Shown: piece by piece, positions 24,708-32,567 of the stretch
Position numbering within the stretch: the stretch's first letter is position 1
How the letters are laid out: every line of letters starts with the position of its first letter
Source: Bradyrhizobium sp. 139
GTDB lineage: Bacteria > Pseudomonadota > Alphaproteobacteria > Rhizobiales > Xanthobacteraceae
NCBI RefSeq assembly: GCF_023074175.1
Contig: NZ_JADPKS010000119.1
Coordinates: 1 to 42,341, forward strand
DNA: 42,341 nucleotides
Direction: 5' to 3'
The notes under the pieces: model-generated
Databases searched by the model: none
What the model saw: only the letters and a program-made list of their open reading frames with translations
Told to the model about the DNA's origin: nothing
Position numbers and translations under genes: made by a program

Positions 24708-24923
24708 CTAGCTGAAGATCGCCTTAACCTTGTGCCACAGCGAGGGAGTGTCGGCCTCCGCATCGGCCTTCGACGGCGTTGGTTGTGCGGCGCTCACGGG
24801 ATCTGATGCCGGGAAGGTGTCTCTCAGGCCGGCGTCGAGCTTGGCGTGGCGGTCGGCGGCGAGTGCTTCGCGCGGATCGTCGGCGTGCTTGTCATGCGGC
24901 GCGGGGTTGAATGTCTCAGCCAT
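24708..24923 (-). CDS. Small stress protein with a DTFPASDP motif
   Basis: A 71-residue hydrophilic protein. The middle has HAKLDAGLRDTFPASDPVSA, a motif seen in many small alphaproteobacterial proteins of unknown function, and the C-terminus is PSLWHKVKAIFS, possibly an amphipathic helix. The ATG at 24923 is chosen because GGAGGAG lies just upstream; the ATG in that site itself (24938) would use the ribosome binding site as coding sequence. An exact EcfG promoter ends at 24948, giving a leader of about 18 nt. This links the protein to the general stress response. Confidence 0.75.
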   Translation of the reverse strand: MAETFNPAPHDKHADDPREALAADRHAKLDAGLRDTFPASDPVSAAQPTPSKADAEADTPSLWHKVKAIFS

Positions 24924-24947
24924 GGATTGCTCCTCCATAGGCGGGTC

Positions 24948-24972
24948 AACGCGGCGCATTTGCGCTGGTTCC
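24948..24972 (-). promoter_or_regulatory. EcfG promoter of the DTFPASDP-motif gene
   Basis: On the minus strand GGAAC (24972-24968), 16 bases, CGTT (24951-24948): an exact match to the sigma-EcfG consensus with the same spacing as before csbD-like. It lies between the small gene and hemE. Confidence 0.85.
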
Positions 24973-25033
24973 CCTGTTCCGCTCAGGCCTTGGGCAGTGT
25001 ATCAGAAACCTCAATTCTGCATCAGGACGCCTA

Positions 25034-26068
25034 GTGACCCAGTCTGCGACAAAGCCCTTCATCGACGTGCTCTCCGGCCAGCGAGAGGCCATTCCGCCAG
25101 TGTGGATGATGCGGCAGGCCGGCCGCTACCTGCCCGAATATCGCGAGGCGCGCGCCAGGGCCGGCGGCTTCCTTGATCTCTGCTTCAACCCGGAACTTGC
25201 CGCCGAAGTGACGCTGCAACCGATCCAGAGGTTCGGCTTCGATGCGGCGATCATCTTCTCCGACATTCTGGTGATCCCTTACGCGCTCGGCCGTTCCGTG
25301 CGTTTCGAGATTGGCGAGGGTCCGCGGCTGGAGCCGCTGGATGATCCCGCGAAGGTCGCGACGCTGGCGGGCCGCGCCGATTTCGGCAAGCTCGCGCCGG
25401 TGTTCGAGGCGCTGCGCATCGTGCGCGGCGCGCTCGAACCCAAGATCGCGCTGATCGGCTTCTGCGGCGCACCGTGGACGGTGGCGACCTACATGGTCGC
25501 AGGCCAGGGCACGCCCGACCAGGGGCCGGCGCGGATGATGGCCTACCGGCACCCGGAGGCGTTCGCGAAAATCATCGACGTGCTCGTGGAGAGCTCGATC
25601 GCGTATCTGCTGGCGCAGCTCGCGGCCGGTGCCAATGCGCTGCAGATTTTCGACACCTGGGCCGGCGTGCTGCCGCCGGCCGAGTTCGCGCGCTGGTCGG
25701 TCGAGCCGACCCGGCGGATCGTGGAGGGCGTGCGCGCCAAGGTGCCCGATGCGAAGATCATCGGCTTCCCGCGCGGGGCCGGTGCGCAATTGCCTGGTTA
25801 CGTCGAGGCGACCGGCGTGAATGCCGTCAGCATCGACTGGACCGCCGAGCCGGCCTTCATCCGCGAGCGCGTGCAGACACGCGTCGCCGTGCAGGGCAAT
25901 CTCGATCCGCTGGTGCTGATATCAGGCGGCGACGCGCTCGACCGCGCGGTCGACGACGTGCTGGCGAATTTCGGGGAAGGCCGGCTGATCTTCAATCTCG
26001 GCCACGGCATCCAGCCGGAAACGCCGATCGCCCATGTCGAGCAGATGCTGAAGCGCGTGCGCGGGTAG
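25034..26068 (+). CDS. hemE: Uroporphyrinogen decarboxylase
   Basis: A 344-residue cytoplasmic enzyme that removes four carboxyl groups from uroporphyrinogen III to give coproporphyrinogen III in heme synthesis. PPVWMMRQAGRYLPEYRE (residues 20-37) is the conserved N-terminal signature. DAAIIFSDILVIPYALG carries the catalytic Asp, and GFCGAPWTVATYMVAGQG and FNLGHGIQPETP are family motifs. Length is normal. The start is the GTG at 25034, with AGGA six bases upstream. It converges with hemC. Confidence 0.97.
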   Translation: MTQSATKPFIDVLSGQREAIPPVWMMRQAGRYLPEYREARARAGGFLDLCFNPELAAEVTLQPIQRFGFDAAIIFSDILVIPYALGRSVRFEIGEGPRLEPLDDPAKVATLAGRADFGKLAPVFEALRIVRGALEPKIALIGFCGAPWTVATYMVAGQGTPDQGPARMMAYRHPEAFAKIIDVLVESSIAYLLAQLAAGANALQIFDTWAGVLPPAEFARWSVEPTRRIVEGVRAKVPDAKIIGFPRGAGAQLPGYVEATGVNAVSIDWTAEPAFIRERVQTRVAVQGNLDPLVLISGGDALDRAVDDVLANFGEGRLIFNLGHGIQPETPIAHVEQMLKRVRG

Positions 26069-26103
26069 AGGGTGGTCGCTTGAGGCGCACCGAAGCTTCC
26101 TCA

Positions 26104-26191
26104 CCGTCATAGCCGGGCTTGTCCCGGCCATCCACGTCTTGCTACGCAGCACGAAGAACGTGGATGCCCGGGACAAGCCCGGGCATGACGG
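26104..26191. repeat. Palindromic intergenic repeat, family B, copy 1
   Basis: The arms run CCGTCAT-AGCCGGGCTTGTCCCGG-CCATCCACGT and ACGTGGAT-GCCCGGGACAAGCCCGGGC-ATGACGG, with a short loop. This type of sequence is common in rhizobia. It lies 35 nt past the hemE stop in the convergent hemE/hemC gap. A further hairpin, GCACGGC-GCGA-GCCGTGC, lies at 26267-26284. Confidence 0.88.
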
Positions 26192-26266
26192 CCTTCAGGC
26201 CGCGCTCCCACAAAAAACGCGAAAACAACCCCATGCAAAGTAGAAATCATTGAAGAATTTCGCACG

Positions 26267-26284
26267 GCACGGCGCGAGCCGTGC
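26267..26284. terminator. Hairpin in the hemE-hemC convergent gap
   Basis: Perfect 7-bp stem GCACGGC/GCCGTGC with a GCGA tetraloop. It has no U-tract on either side. It may be part of the termination zone between the convergent heme genes. Confidence 0.4.
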
Positions 26285-26359
26285 AGCGAAGGGCGTTTGA
26301 CACGTCGGGCAAAACAGGCGCACGATTGCATGATGGCGCCGATGTGCCCTCGGTCAGGC

Positions 26360-27340
26360 TCAGCGCGGCCGGCTGCGCTCGATGATCTCGGCGGCGCCCT
26401 TCGTCAGCAGATCGAGTCCTACGGCACGACCAAGCTCGCGCGGACGATTGGCGGGGCCTGTGCGCGCGGCTTCGATGATGGTGTTACCGGAGAGGTCGAG
26501 TACGGACGCCGTGAGCGACATCTGATCGCCTGCGATGGTCGAGAAGCTCGCCACCGGCGAATTGCAGTGGCCGTTGAGCACCCACAGCACCTCGCGCTCG
26601 GCATCGGCAGAGGCGTGCGCAGCGGGATCGTCGATCGATGCGAGGATACGCCTTGTCTGCCAGTCCGGTGCGGCGCATTCGACGGCGACGATGCCCTGCC
26701 CCGCCGCGGGCAGCATCTCCGCCGCAGTAAACTCGTAGGCGATGCGGCTGGAAAGACCGACGCGGTCGAGGCCGGAACGCGCCATGATCAGCGCATCGGC
26801 CGGCCCCACCGCGCCGCCTTCCGGCAAGCGCTGCTTCTCGCCATTGTCGAGTTTTCGCACGCGTGTGTCGGCGGCGCCGCGGAAATGGATGATCTCGACA
26901 TCCGGAAACAACCGCCGCGCATAGGCCGCGCGCCGCACCGCGTTGGTGCCAATCTTGAAACCCTTGCCACGCGACTGGCGCAGCGCCTCCACCGTCACGC
27001 CGTCACGCAGCACCAGCGCATCGCTGGCCGGATCGCGCGATAAGGTGGCGCCGATCACGAGACCGGGCGTGTCCTCATTACCAGGCATGTCCTTCAGCGA
27101 ATGCATCGCGGCCTGCAGCTCGCCTGACAGCACGGCGGCGCGGATCTGCGCCACGAAGGCGCCGCCCTTGCCGCCATGCGGCAGGAGCTTGCTGGTCTGG
27201 TCAAGATCGCCTGTCGTGTCGAACTTGACGATCTCGACCTCAAGATCGGGCATGGCGGCGGTCAGGCGGCGCGCGATCTCTTCCGTCTGTGCCAGCGCCA
27301 TCGCGCTCTTGCGCGTGCCGATCTTGAATTGAGTAGCCAA
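26360..27340 (-). CDS. hemC: Porphobilinogen deaminase (hydroxymethylbilane synthase)
   Basis: A 326-residue cytoplasmic enzyme that joins four porphobilinogens into hydroxymethylbilane. It begins KIGTRKSAMALAQTEEI, has SLKDMPGNEDTPGLVIGATLSRDPASDALV and LPAAGQGIVAVECA, and holds the cofactor-binding Cys in LNGHCNSPVASF. The start codon is TTG at 27340, with AAGGG a short distance upstream. It lies 24 nt past the GMC oxidoreductase stop on the same strand and may be read through from that gene, although it serves a different pathway. Confidence 0.96.
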   Translation of the reverse strand: MATQFKIGTRKSAMALAQTEEIARRLTAAMPDLEVEIVKFDTTGDLDQTSKLLPHGGKGGAFVAQIRAAVLSGELQAAMHSLKDMPGNEDTPGLVIGATLSRDPASDALVLRDGVTVEALRQSRGKGFKIGTNAVRRAAYARRLFPDVEIIHFRGAADTRVRKLDNGEKQRLPEGGAVGPADALIMARSGLDRVGLSSRIAYEFTAAEMLPAAGQGIVAVECAAPDWQTRRILASIDDPAAHASADAEREVLWVLNGHCNSPVASFSTIAGDQMSLTASVLDLSGNTIIEAARTGPANRPRELGRAVGLDLLTKGAAEIIERSRPR

Positions 27341-27364
27341 GTCCTTGTCCCTTCGAGTCGCGGA

Positions 27365-28990
27365 TTAATGCGCATCCTCCAATATCATGTCGGAGGCCTT
27401 TTCGGCGATCATGATGATCGGGGCATTGGTGTTCCCCGACACGAGATCCGGCATGATCGAGCCGTCAACGATGCGAAGGCCTTCGAGCCCCCTCACCTTC
27501 AGCCGCTGGTCCACCACCGCGAGCGCATCATTGCCCATACGACAGGTCGAAGTCGGATGGTAGATGGTGCTGCCGCGCTCACGGCAGTAATCCAGCAGCT
27601 CGGCATCCGTGGCTATCTTCGCTCCGGGATCGTATTCGTTGACTACGAACGGCTTCAGCGCCGGCGCGTTCAATATCTTGCGCAGGATCTTCAGAGCTTC
27701 CACGTTGGTCGTGCGATCGGTCTCGGTCGACATGTAGTTGATGCGGATTTCCGGCGGCACGGTCGGATCAGCGCTCCGGATCCGCAAGGTCCCGCGGCTT
27801 TCGGGGCGGAGCTGGCACACGGATGCCGTGAAACCGGAAAAATCGTGCAGCTTCTCGCCCATCTTGTCGGTCGAGAACGGCAGGAAGTGGACCTGGATGT
27901 CCGGGGACGCAAGCCGCGGACTGGTCTTGAAGAACGCGCCCGCCGTGCCGGCCGCGATCGTCAGCCAACCTTTCCGGAACAGCGCATAGCGCGCGCCGGC
28001 CATCGTGCGGCGGAGCGGATGGTTGACGGTGTCGTTGAGCGTGATCTTCTGCGAGCAGCGCATCACGATGCGGACCTGCATGTGGTCCTGGAGATCGTGG
28101 CCGACGCCCGGCGCGTCCAGCACGACATCGATGCCGTGCTTGCGCAGGAGATCGGCGGGGCCGACGCCGGAGAGCTGGAGAAGCTGCGGCGAGTTGTAGG
28201 CGCCGCTCGACAGCACGATCTCCTTGCGCGCCCTGGCGCGGCGCACGGTTGCGCCTTGCCGGAATTCGACGCCGACGGCGCGGCGCCCTTCGAACAGCAC
28301 GCGCTGGCCGAGCGCGGATGTTTCGACCTTGAGATTGCCGCGCGTCTTCGCCGGACCGAGATAGGCCACTGACGTCGAGGCGCGGCGGCCGTTGCGCGTC
28401 GTGGTCTGGAACAGGCCGACGCCTTCCTGCGTGGCGCCGTTGAAATCAGGGTTGTAGGGCAGACCGGTCTCGACCCCGGCATCGATGAAAGCTTTCGACA
28501 GCGGATCGGTCACAACCATGTTGGACACCGGCAGCGGCCCGCCGCTGCCGTGGTACTGATCGGCGCCGCGCGACTGGTTCTCCGCCTTCTTGAAATAGGG
28601 CAGCACGTCGTCATAGCCCCAGCCGGTATTGCCACGCTGGCGCCAGCGGTCGTAGTCCTCATGCTGGCCGCGGACATAGAGCAGGCCGTTGATCGAACTC
28701 GATCCGCCCAGCGTCTTGCCGCGGGGCTGGAACACCTGGCGCCCCTTCAGTTCGGGCTCCGGTTCGGTCTGGTACATCCAGTTGACGGTCTTTTCCTTGA
28801 ACAGTTTTCCGTAGCCGAGCGGCACGTGAATCCAGATGTTGGAATCCTTCGGGCCGGCCTCGAGCAGCAGCACGCTGTACTTGCCGTTCGCCGACAGCCG
28901 GTTGGCGAGCACGCAGCCGGCAGAGCCGGCGCCGACGATGATGTAGTCGAATTCGGGATCGGACGGCGTGAGTGAGGAATTTGCGTTCAT
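27365..28990 (-). CDS. GMC family FAD-dependent oxidoreductase
   Basis: A 541-residue flavoenzyme of the choline dehydrogenase/alcohol dehydrogenase branch of the GMC family. The Rossmann motif is DYIIVGAGSAGCVLANRL at residues 15-32, then the GMC signatures GKTLGGSSSINGLLYVRG and SSGAYNSPQLLQLSGVGP. The C-terminus has YHPTSTCRMG with the active-site His and VDGSIMPDLVSGNTNAP. It oxidises an alcohol and passes electrons to an unknown acceptor. It has no signal peptide. The TetR gene is 51 nt upstream on the same strand. Confidence 0.93.
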   Translation of the reverse strand: MNANSSLTPSDPEFDYIIVGAGSAGCVLANRLSANGKYSVLLLEAGPKDSNIWIHVPLGYGKLFKEKTVNWMYQTEPEPELKGRQVFQPRGKTLGGSSSINGLLYVRGQHEDYDRWRQRGNTGWGYDDVLPYFKKAENQSRGADQYHGSGGPLPVSNMVVTDPLSKAFIDAGVETGLPYNPDFNGATQEGVGLFQTTTRNGRRASTSVAYLGPAKTRGNLKVETSALGQRVLFEGRRAVGVEFRQGATVRRARARKEIVLSSGAYNSPQLLQLSGVGPADLLRKHGIDVVLDAPGVGHDLQDHMQVRIVMRCSQKITLNDTVNHPLRRTMAGARYALFRKGWLTIAAGTAGAFFKTSPRLASPDIQVHFLPFSTDKMGEKLHDFSGFTASVCQLRPESRGTLRIRSADPTVPPEIRINYMSTETDRTTNVEALKILRKILNAPALKPFVVNEYDPGAKIATDAELLDYCRERGSTIYHPTSTCRMGNDALAVVDQRLKVRGLEGLRIVDGSIMPDLVSGNTNAPIIMIAEKASDMILEDAH

Positions 28991-29041
28991 GCGCTACTGT
29001 TCTTTTTGTTGGTGTGGCGTTTCCGTTGGTGATTAGCACAA

Positions 29042-29632
29042 TCATGCGCGCAGTCGCAGCGCCTCGACCAGCGACTTGAACGCACGGGCGTATTCCGCGC
29101 CCGCCCTTGCGATATCCGCGCGTCCGGCGCAGGCGACCGCGGCCTCGGTGACCGCGCCGAGCAGCAGCCGCGCCAGCGGCTCGACCGGCTGCCGCGCGAT
29201 CAGGCCGGCCTCCATCGCCGCCGCAATCGCGCGCGGCAGCTTGCCACCAAAATGCCTGGCGTCGATCTCACGCCAGCGCTCCCAGCCGAGCACGGCGGGG
29301 CCGTCGCGCAGGATGATCTGGCCGGTCGGCCCCCTGGCGGTCGCCGCAAAGTAATGCTGCGTGCCGGCGACCATCGCAGCGAGCACGTCCTTCTCGGCGC
29401 GTGCTTTGCTGTCTATCTCGGCGACGAGGTCGCGCGAGACCTGATCGAACACGGCCTCGAACACCGCCTCCTTGGTCTTGAAGTGATGGTAGACCGCACC
29501 TTTGGCGATGAGGGCTCCCTCCGCAATCTCGTCCATGGTGGTGACGGAAAATCCTTGCGTCCCGAACAGGCGGCGCGCCGCCGTCAGGATCGCCTCCGAT
29601 GTCGCTGCCCGCCGCTCCGCCTGTTTCGCCAT
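29042..29632 (-). CDS. TetR/AcrR family regulator next to GMC and NTF2-like genes
   Basis: A 196-residue protein with TetR_N at residues 10-57 (SEAILTAARRLFGTQGFSVTTMDEIAEGALIAKGAVYHHFKTKE spread across the three-helix unit). The C-terminal domain resembles the TetR_C families of uncertain ligand. It precedes the GMC gene on the same strand and diverges from the NTF2-like gene. The shared spacer has two palindromic operator-like sites, so it should repress the divergent promoter and possibly itself. Confidence 0.93.
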   Translation of the reverse strand: MAKQAERRAATSEAILTAARRLFGTQGFSVTTMDEIAEGALIAKGAVYHHFKTKEAVFEAVFDQVSRDLVAEIDSKARAEKDVLAAMVAGTQHYFAATARGPTGQIILRDGPAVLGWERWREIDARHFGGKLPRAIAAAMEAGLIARQPVEPLARLLLGAVTEAAVACAGRADIARAGAEYARAFKSLVEALRLRA

Positions 29633-29668
29633 GGCTCTCGTCTAATCCAATTCGCCTGATACGGCCAG

Positions 29669-29716
29669 TTGACTTTTCGACTACCGGTCGGTATTTACCG
29701 ACTATCAGTCGGTTTT
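29669..29716 (+). promoter_or_regulatory. Promoter with two TetR-type operators
   Basis: TTGACT (29669-29674), 17 bp, TATTTA (29692-29697) forms a good sigma-70 promoter toward the NTF2-like gene. Site 2 is the perfect palindrome ACCGACTATCAGTCGGT (29697-29713). Site 1, CGACTACCGGTCGGT (29678-29692), shares CGACTA and GTCGGT with site 2 at 21-bp spacing, about two helical turns. Both lie across the promoter, as expected for repression by the divergent TetR protein. Confidence 0.78.
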
Positions 29717-29732
29717 AATCGTGAGGTGTGCC

Positions 29733-30098
29733 ATGCCGAGCCGTGACATCGTCGAAGCCTTTGCGCAGCGGCTGGAAGCCGGGGATTTCATTGGCGCGAT
29801 CGAGCAATTCTATACGCCCGACGCCGCGACCTATGAGAACAACGCCGCCCCGACGGTCGGCCGCGACAAGCTCGTCGCCAAGGAGCGCGGCGTGCTGGCG
29901 GCCTCCAGAGAGGTCAAGGCCGTGCGCGTCGGGCCGAGCCTGATCGAGGGCGACAATGTCGCAACCCGCTGGACCTTCAGCTTCACCAACGCCGAAGGCA
30001 TCATCCGAACGCTGGATGAGATCGCCTGGCAGACCTGGCGAGGCGACGAGCTGATCGAGGAGCGGTTCTATTACGATCCGAAGCAGCTGGGGCGGTGA
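29733..30098 (+). CDS. NTF2-like (SnoaL-type) protein
   Basis: A 121-residue protein with the NTF2-like fold pattern: VEAFAQRLEAGDFIGAIEQFYTPDAATYENN at the start, then WTFSFTNAEGIIRTLDEIAWQTWRGDELIEERFYYD. Such folds bind small hydrophobic molecules or act as isomerases or hydrolases; the exact role is unknown. The start is the ATG at 29733 (GAGG six bases upstream). It is controlled by the operator-bearing promoter upstream, so it is probably induced by the ligand of the neighbouring TetR regulator. Confidence 0.85.
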   Translation: MPSRDIVEAFAQRLEAGDFIGAIEQFYTPDAATYENNAAPTVGRDKLVAKERGVLAASREVKAVRVGPSLIEGDNVATRWTFSFTNAEGIIRTLDEIAWQTWRGDELIEERFYYDPKQLGR

Positions 30099-30124
30099 GT
30101 TCTCCGCGATCACCGGGCAAGCGG

Positions 30125-30241
30125 CCATCCTTCGAGACGACCGCTTCGCGGTCTCCTCAGGATGAGGTCTTGTTTCGCGGTGAAATCCTTGACCCTCATG
30201 GTGAGGAGCGCCGCCTTACGGCGCGTCTCGAACCATGAAGG
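30125..30241. repeat. Palindromic intergenic repeat, family C, copy 1
   Basis: The outer ends CCATCCTTCGAGACG and CGTCTCGAACCATGAAGG are imperfectly inverted. Inner parts include CCTCAGGATGAGG, CCTCATGGTGAGG and GCGCCGCCTTACGGCGC. It starts 26 nt past the NTF2-like stop. A second copy in the same orientation lies at 32442. Confidence 0.88.
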
Positions 30242-30319
30242 CCGAGCATGGTCGCAGCTATCAGAAAGCCATGCGCGATAGGCCTGCCGCGACGACGATA
30301 ACGACCGCGGCGTGCATTT

Positions 30320-30340
30320 GTATCGATTTGTTATCGATAC
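30320..30340. promoter_or_regulatory. ATCGATAC palindrome upstream of GGDEF-EAL
   Basis: GTATCGAT (30320-30327), TTGTT, ATCGATAC (30333-30340) is a perfect 8-bp inverted repeat with a 5-bp spacer in an AT-rich stretch, 127 bp before the ATG. It looks like a dimeric-regulator site. The regulator is unknown. Confidence 0.45.
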
Positions 30341-30467
30341 GGCGGTTTCAACACGCAGATGTGGTCGCGGCGATGCCGGCCGGGTGAGATAATTCATAGT
30401 TCGTCAAAGGTTTGCGGCGAATTCTCCGGGCCGGGCCGGACAAGCGGCCCATGCTGCAGGCTCTCGA

Positions 30468-32429
30468 ATGCGGACTCAATCGACCAGCTATGTCGCGCGG
30501 CTGTTCGCCGGCGAACTTTCGGCGTTCGGCGGTCCAGCAACCGACGAAGCCGTGGCCGGCCATATCCGCGCCGACCAGATGTCGCTGGTGCTCGGTTATT
30601 CCGTCGGCATCATGCTGGCCAACGCCTGCAACGCGGCCGTCCTTGCCGTCGCGCTGTGGCATTCGCCGGACTGGAGGTTTGCGCTGGCCTGGGCTGTCAT
30701 CGTGGCCGGCGCCGCGATCGCGTTCGGCCTGCAATCCCACGCCTCGCGCCGCATCACCAAGCCGCAATTTGTCTCGCGCCGGGCGATGCATCGGCTGGTG
30801 CGCAACGCCTTGATCCTCGGTGCTGCCTGGGGCATCGTCCCGGTCGCCTTCTTCGCGAACGCCGCGACCGGCGGCCAGCTCGTCATCACCTGCCTTTGCT
30901 CGGGAATGCTGGCCGGCGGCGCACTGGCTTTCGCCACGATCCCGATCGCGGCCATCGCCTTTACGACTCCAATCTTCGTCGGCATCGCCATCTGCCTCGG
31001 CCGCGACGGCGATCCCGCCTATGTGCTGATGGCCATCCTGGTGGTGGTTTACGGCAGCGTGCTGCTGCGCGCCGTGTTCGTCAATTCATTCGCGTTCGCG
31101 CGGCGCGTGATCCGGCAGATCGAGGCGGAGCGCACGGTCCGGCAGGATCCCCTCACGCTGTTGCCCAACCGCTTCGCCTTCAACGAGACGCTCGAAGCCG
31201 CGCTCAAGCGGCTGGCCCTGTCCGGCGAGGAATTCGCGGTGCTCCTGCTCGACCTCGATCGCTTCAAGGAGGTCAACGACAAGTTCGGCCACCCAGCCGG
31301 CGACGAATTCCTGGTCCAGGTCGCAAGCCGCTTGCAACGCTGCACGCGCGCGGCCGAGCACGTCGCGCGTATCGGCGGCGACGAGTTCGCGCTGGTGATG
31401 GCCAATCTGGCGCGGCCGGAGGATGCGCTCGAGATCGCCGAACGCTTCGTCGCGGCCTTCGCCGAGGCCTTCCAGATCGAGGGCCGCCAGATCGTCGGCG
31501 CGACCAGCGTCGGCATCGTGCTGGCGCCGCGCGACGGCAACACGCAGCTCGACATCATGAAGAATGCCGATGCCGCGCTCTACCGCGCCAAGAAGGCGGG
31601 ACCCGGCACAGTCTGCTTCTTCGAGGCCAGCGATGACAAAGTGTCACGCGATCGCAAGGCGCTGCAGGCGGACCTCAAAGGCGCCATCGCCAGGGACGAG
31701 CTGTTCCTGGTGTTCCAACCGTTCCTCGATCTCGGTGACAACCGCATCACCGGCTTCGAGGCACTGCTGCGCTGGCAGCACCCCCAACGCGGATTAGTGC
31801 CGCCGAGCGAATTCATAGCGATCGCCGAGGAAACCGGGCTGATCCATGAGATCGGCGAATGGGTCATCCGCCGCGCCTGCGCGTCGCTGTCGGACTGGCC
31901 GGAGGACATCAGGGTCGCCGTGAACTTTTCCGCAGCGCAGTTTCACAACACCAGCATCCTCCAGACCATCGTGCAGGCGCTCGCAGACGCGAAGGTCGCT
32001 CCGCACCGGCTCGAGATCGAGATCACGGAATCGATGCTGCTGTCTAAATACGGCTCCGCGGCGTCGATCCTGAACGCGCTGCTCGAGCTCGGCATCACGG
32101 TGGCACTGGACGATTTCGGCACCGGCTTCTCCTCGCTGACTTACCTGCGCAAGCTGCCGTTCAGCCGTATCAAGATCGACCAGTCCTTCATCCGCGACAT
32201 GCTGGTGCAGCCCGATTGCGCCGCGATCGTGAAGTCGGTGATCTCGCTGGCGCGCGACCTGCGCATCGGCGTGGTCGCTGAAGGCGTCGAGACCGCCGAT
32301 CAGCTCGAATATCTGCGCCAGATTAGTTGCGACGAAGTGCAGGGCTATCTGATCAGCCGGCCGGTGTCAGCCGATGGCGTTCTGGCACTGCTCGACCGGA
32401 AGAAGCTGCGGGCGATCCACGCGGCGTAG
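30468..32429 (+). CDS. Membrane GGDEF-EAL c-di-GMP enzyme
   Basis: A 653-residue protein. The N-terminal 210 residues have about six membrane segments without a recognised sensor domain. The GGDEF domain (220-385) has an intact GGDEF at 303-307, but the position of the inhibitory RxxD reads RAAE, so product inhibition at that site is unlikely. The EAL domain (400-650) has EALLRW (431-436), NFSAAQF, EITESML, ALDDFGTGFSSL, IKIDQSFI and VVAEGVET, so the phosphodiesterase residues are present. Net activity cannot be predicted. It is flanked by same-orientation family C repeats and ends 12 nt before the second one. Confidence 0.94.
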   Translation: MRTQSTSYVARLFAGELSAFGGPATDEAVAGHIRADQMSLVLGYSVGIMLANACNAAVLAVALWHSPDWRFALAWAVIVAGAAIAFGLQSHASRRITKPQFVSRRAMHRLVRNALILGAAWGIVPVAFFANAATGGQLVITCLCSGMLAGGALAFATIPIAAIAFTTPIFVGIAICLGRDGDPAYVLMAILVVVYGSVLLRAVFVNSFAFARRVIRQIEAERTVRQDPLTLLPNRFAFNETLEAALKRLALSGEEFAVLLLDLDRFKEVNDKFGHPAGDEFLVQVASRLQRCTRAAEHVARIGGDEFALVMANLARPEDALEIAERFVAAFAEAFQIEGRQIVGATSVGIVLAPRDGNTQLDIMKNADAALYRAKKAGPGTVCFFEASDDKVSRDRKALQADLKGAIARDELFLVFQPFLDLGDNRITGFEALLRWQHPQRGLVPPSEFIAIAEETGLIHEIGEWVIRRACASLSDWPEDIRVAVNFSAAQFHNTSILQTIVQALADAKVAPHRLEIEITESMLLSKYGSAASILNALLELGITVALDDFGTGFSSLTYLRKLPFSRIKIDQSFIRDMLVQPDCAAIVKSVISLARDLRIGVVAEGVETADQLEYLRQISCDEVQGYLISRPVSADGVLALLDRKKLRAIHAA

Positions 32430-32441
32430 GGCTTCCTGGGG

Positions 32442-32554
32442 CCATCCTTCGAGACGCCCGTCTTTGGCGGGCCCTCAGGATGAGGCCTTGTTTTGCAGCA
32501 AAATCTTAGACCCTCGAGGAGCGCCGCCTTACGGCGCGCCTCGAACCATGAAGG
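32442..32554. repeat. Palindromic intergenic repeat, family C, copy 2
   Basis: Same architecture and direction as the copy at 30125. It sits between the convergent GGDEF-EAL and reductase genes, 12 and 13 nt from the two stops, and may terminate both (inference). Confidence 0.88.
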
Positions 32555-32567
32555 GCGAACAGCTGCC

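Larger units (their letters stand above)
30099..30467. other. 369-bp intergenic region upstream of the GGDEF-EAL gene
   Basis: No supported gene. It holds repeat C copy 1 (30125-30241) and the 21-bp palindrome GTATCGAT-TTGTT-ATCGATAC (30320-30340). The promoter of the GGDEF-EAL gene should lie between that palindrome and 30467, but no clear hexamers were found. Confidence 0.6.

Noticed and set aside
28990..29632. Classification of the TetR-GMC pair as a BetI-BetA choline oxidation operon
   Set aside because: The GMC protein resembles choline dehydrogenase, but there is no betB aldehyde dehydrogenase or choline transporter beside it, and the TetR protein lacks features that I can assign to BetI.
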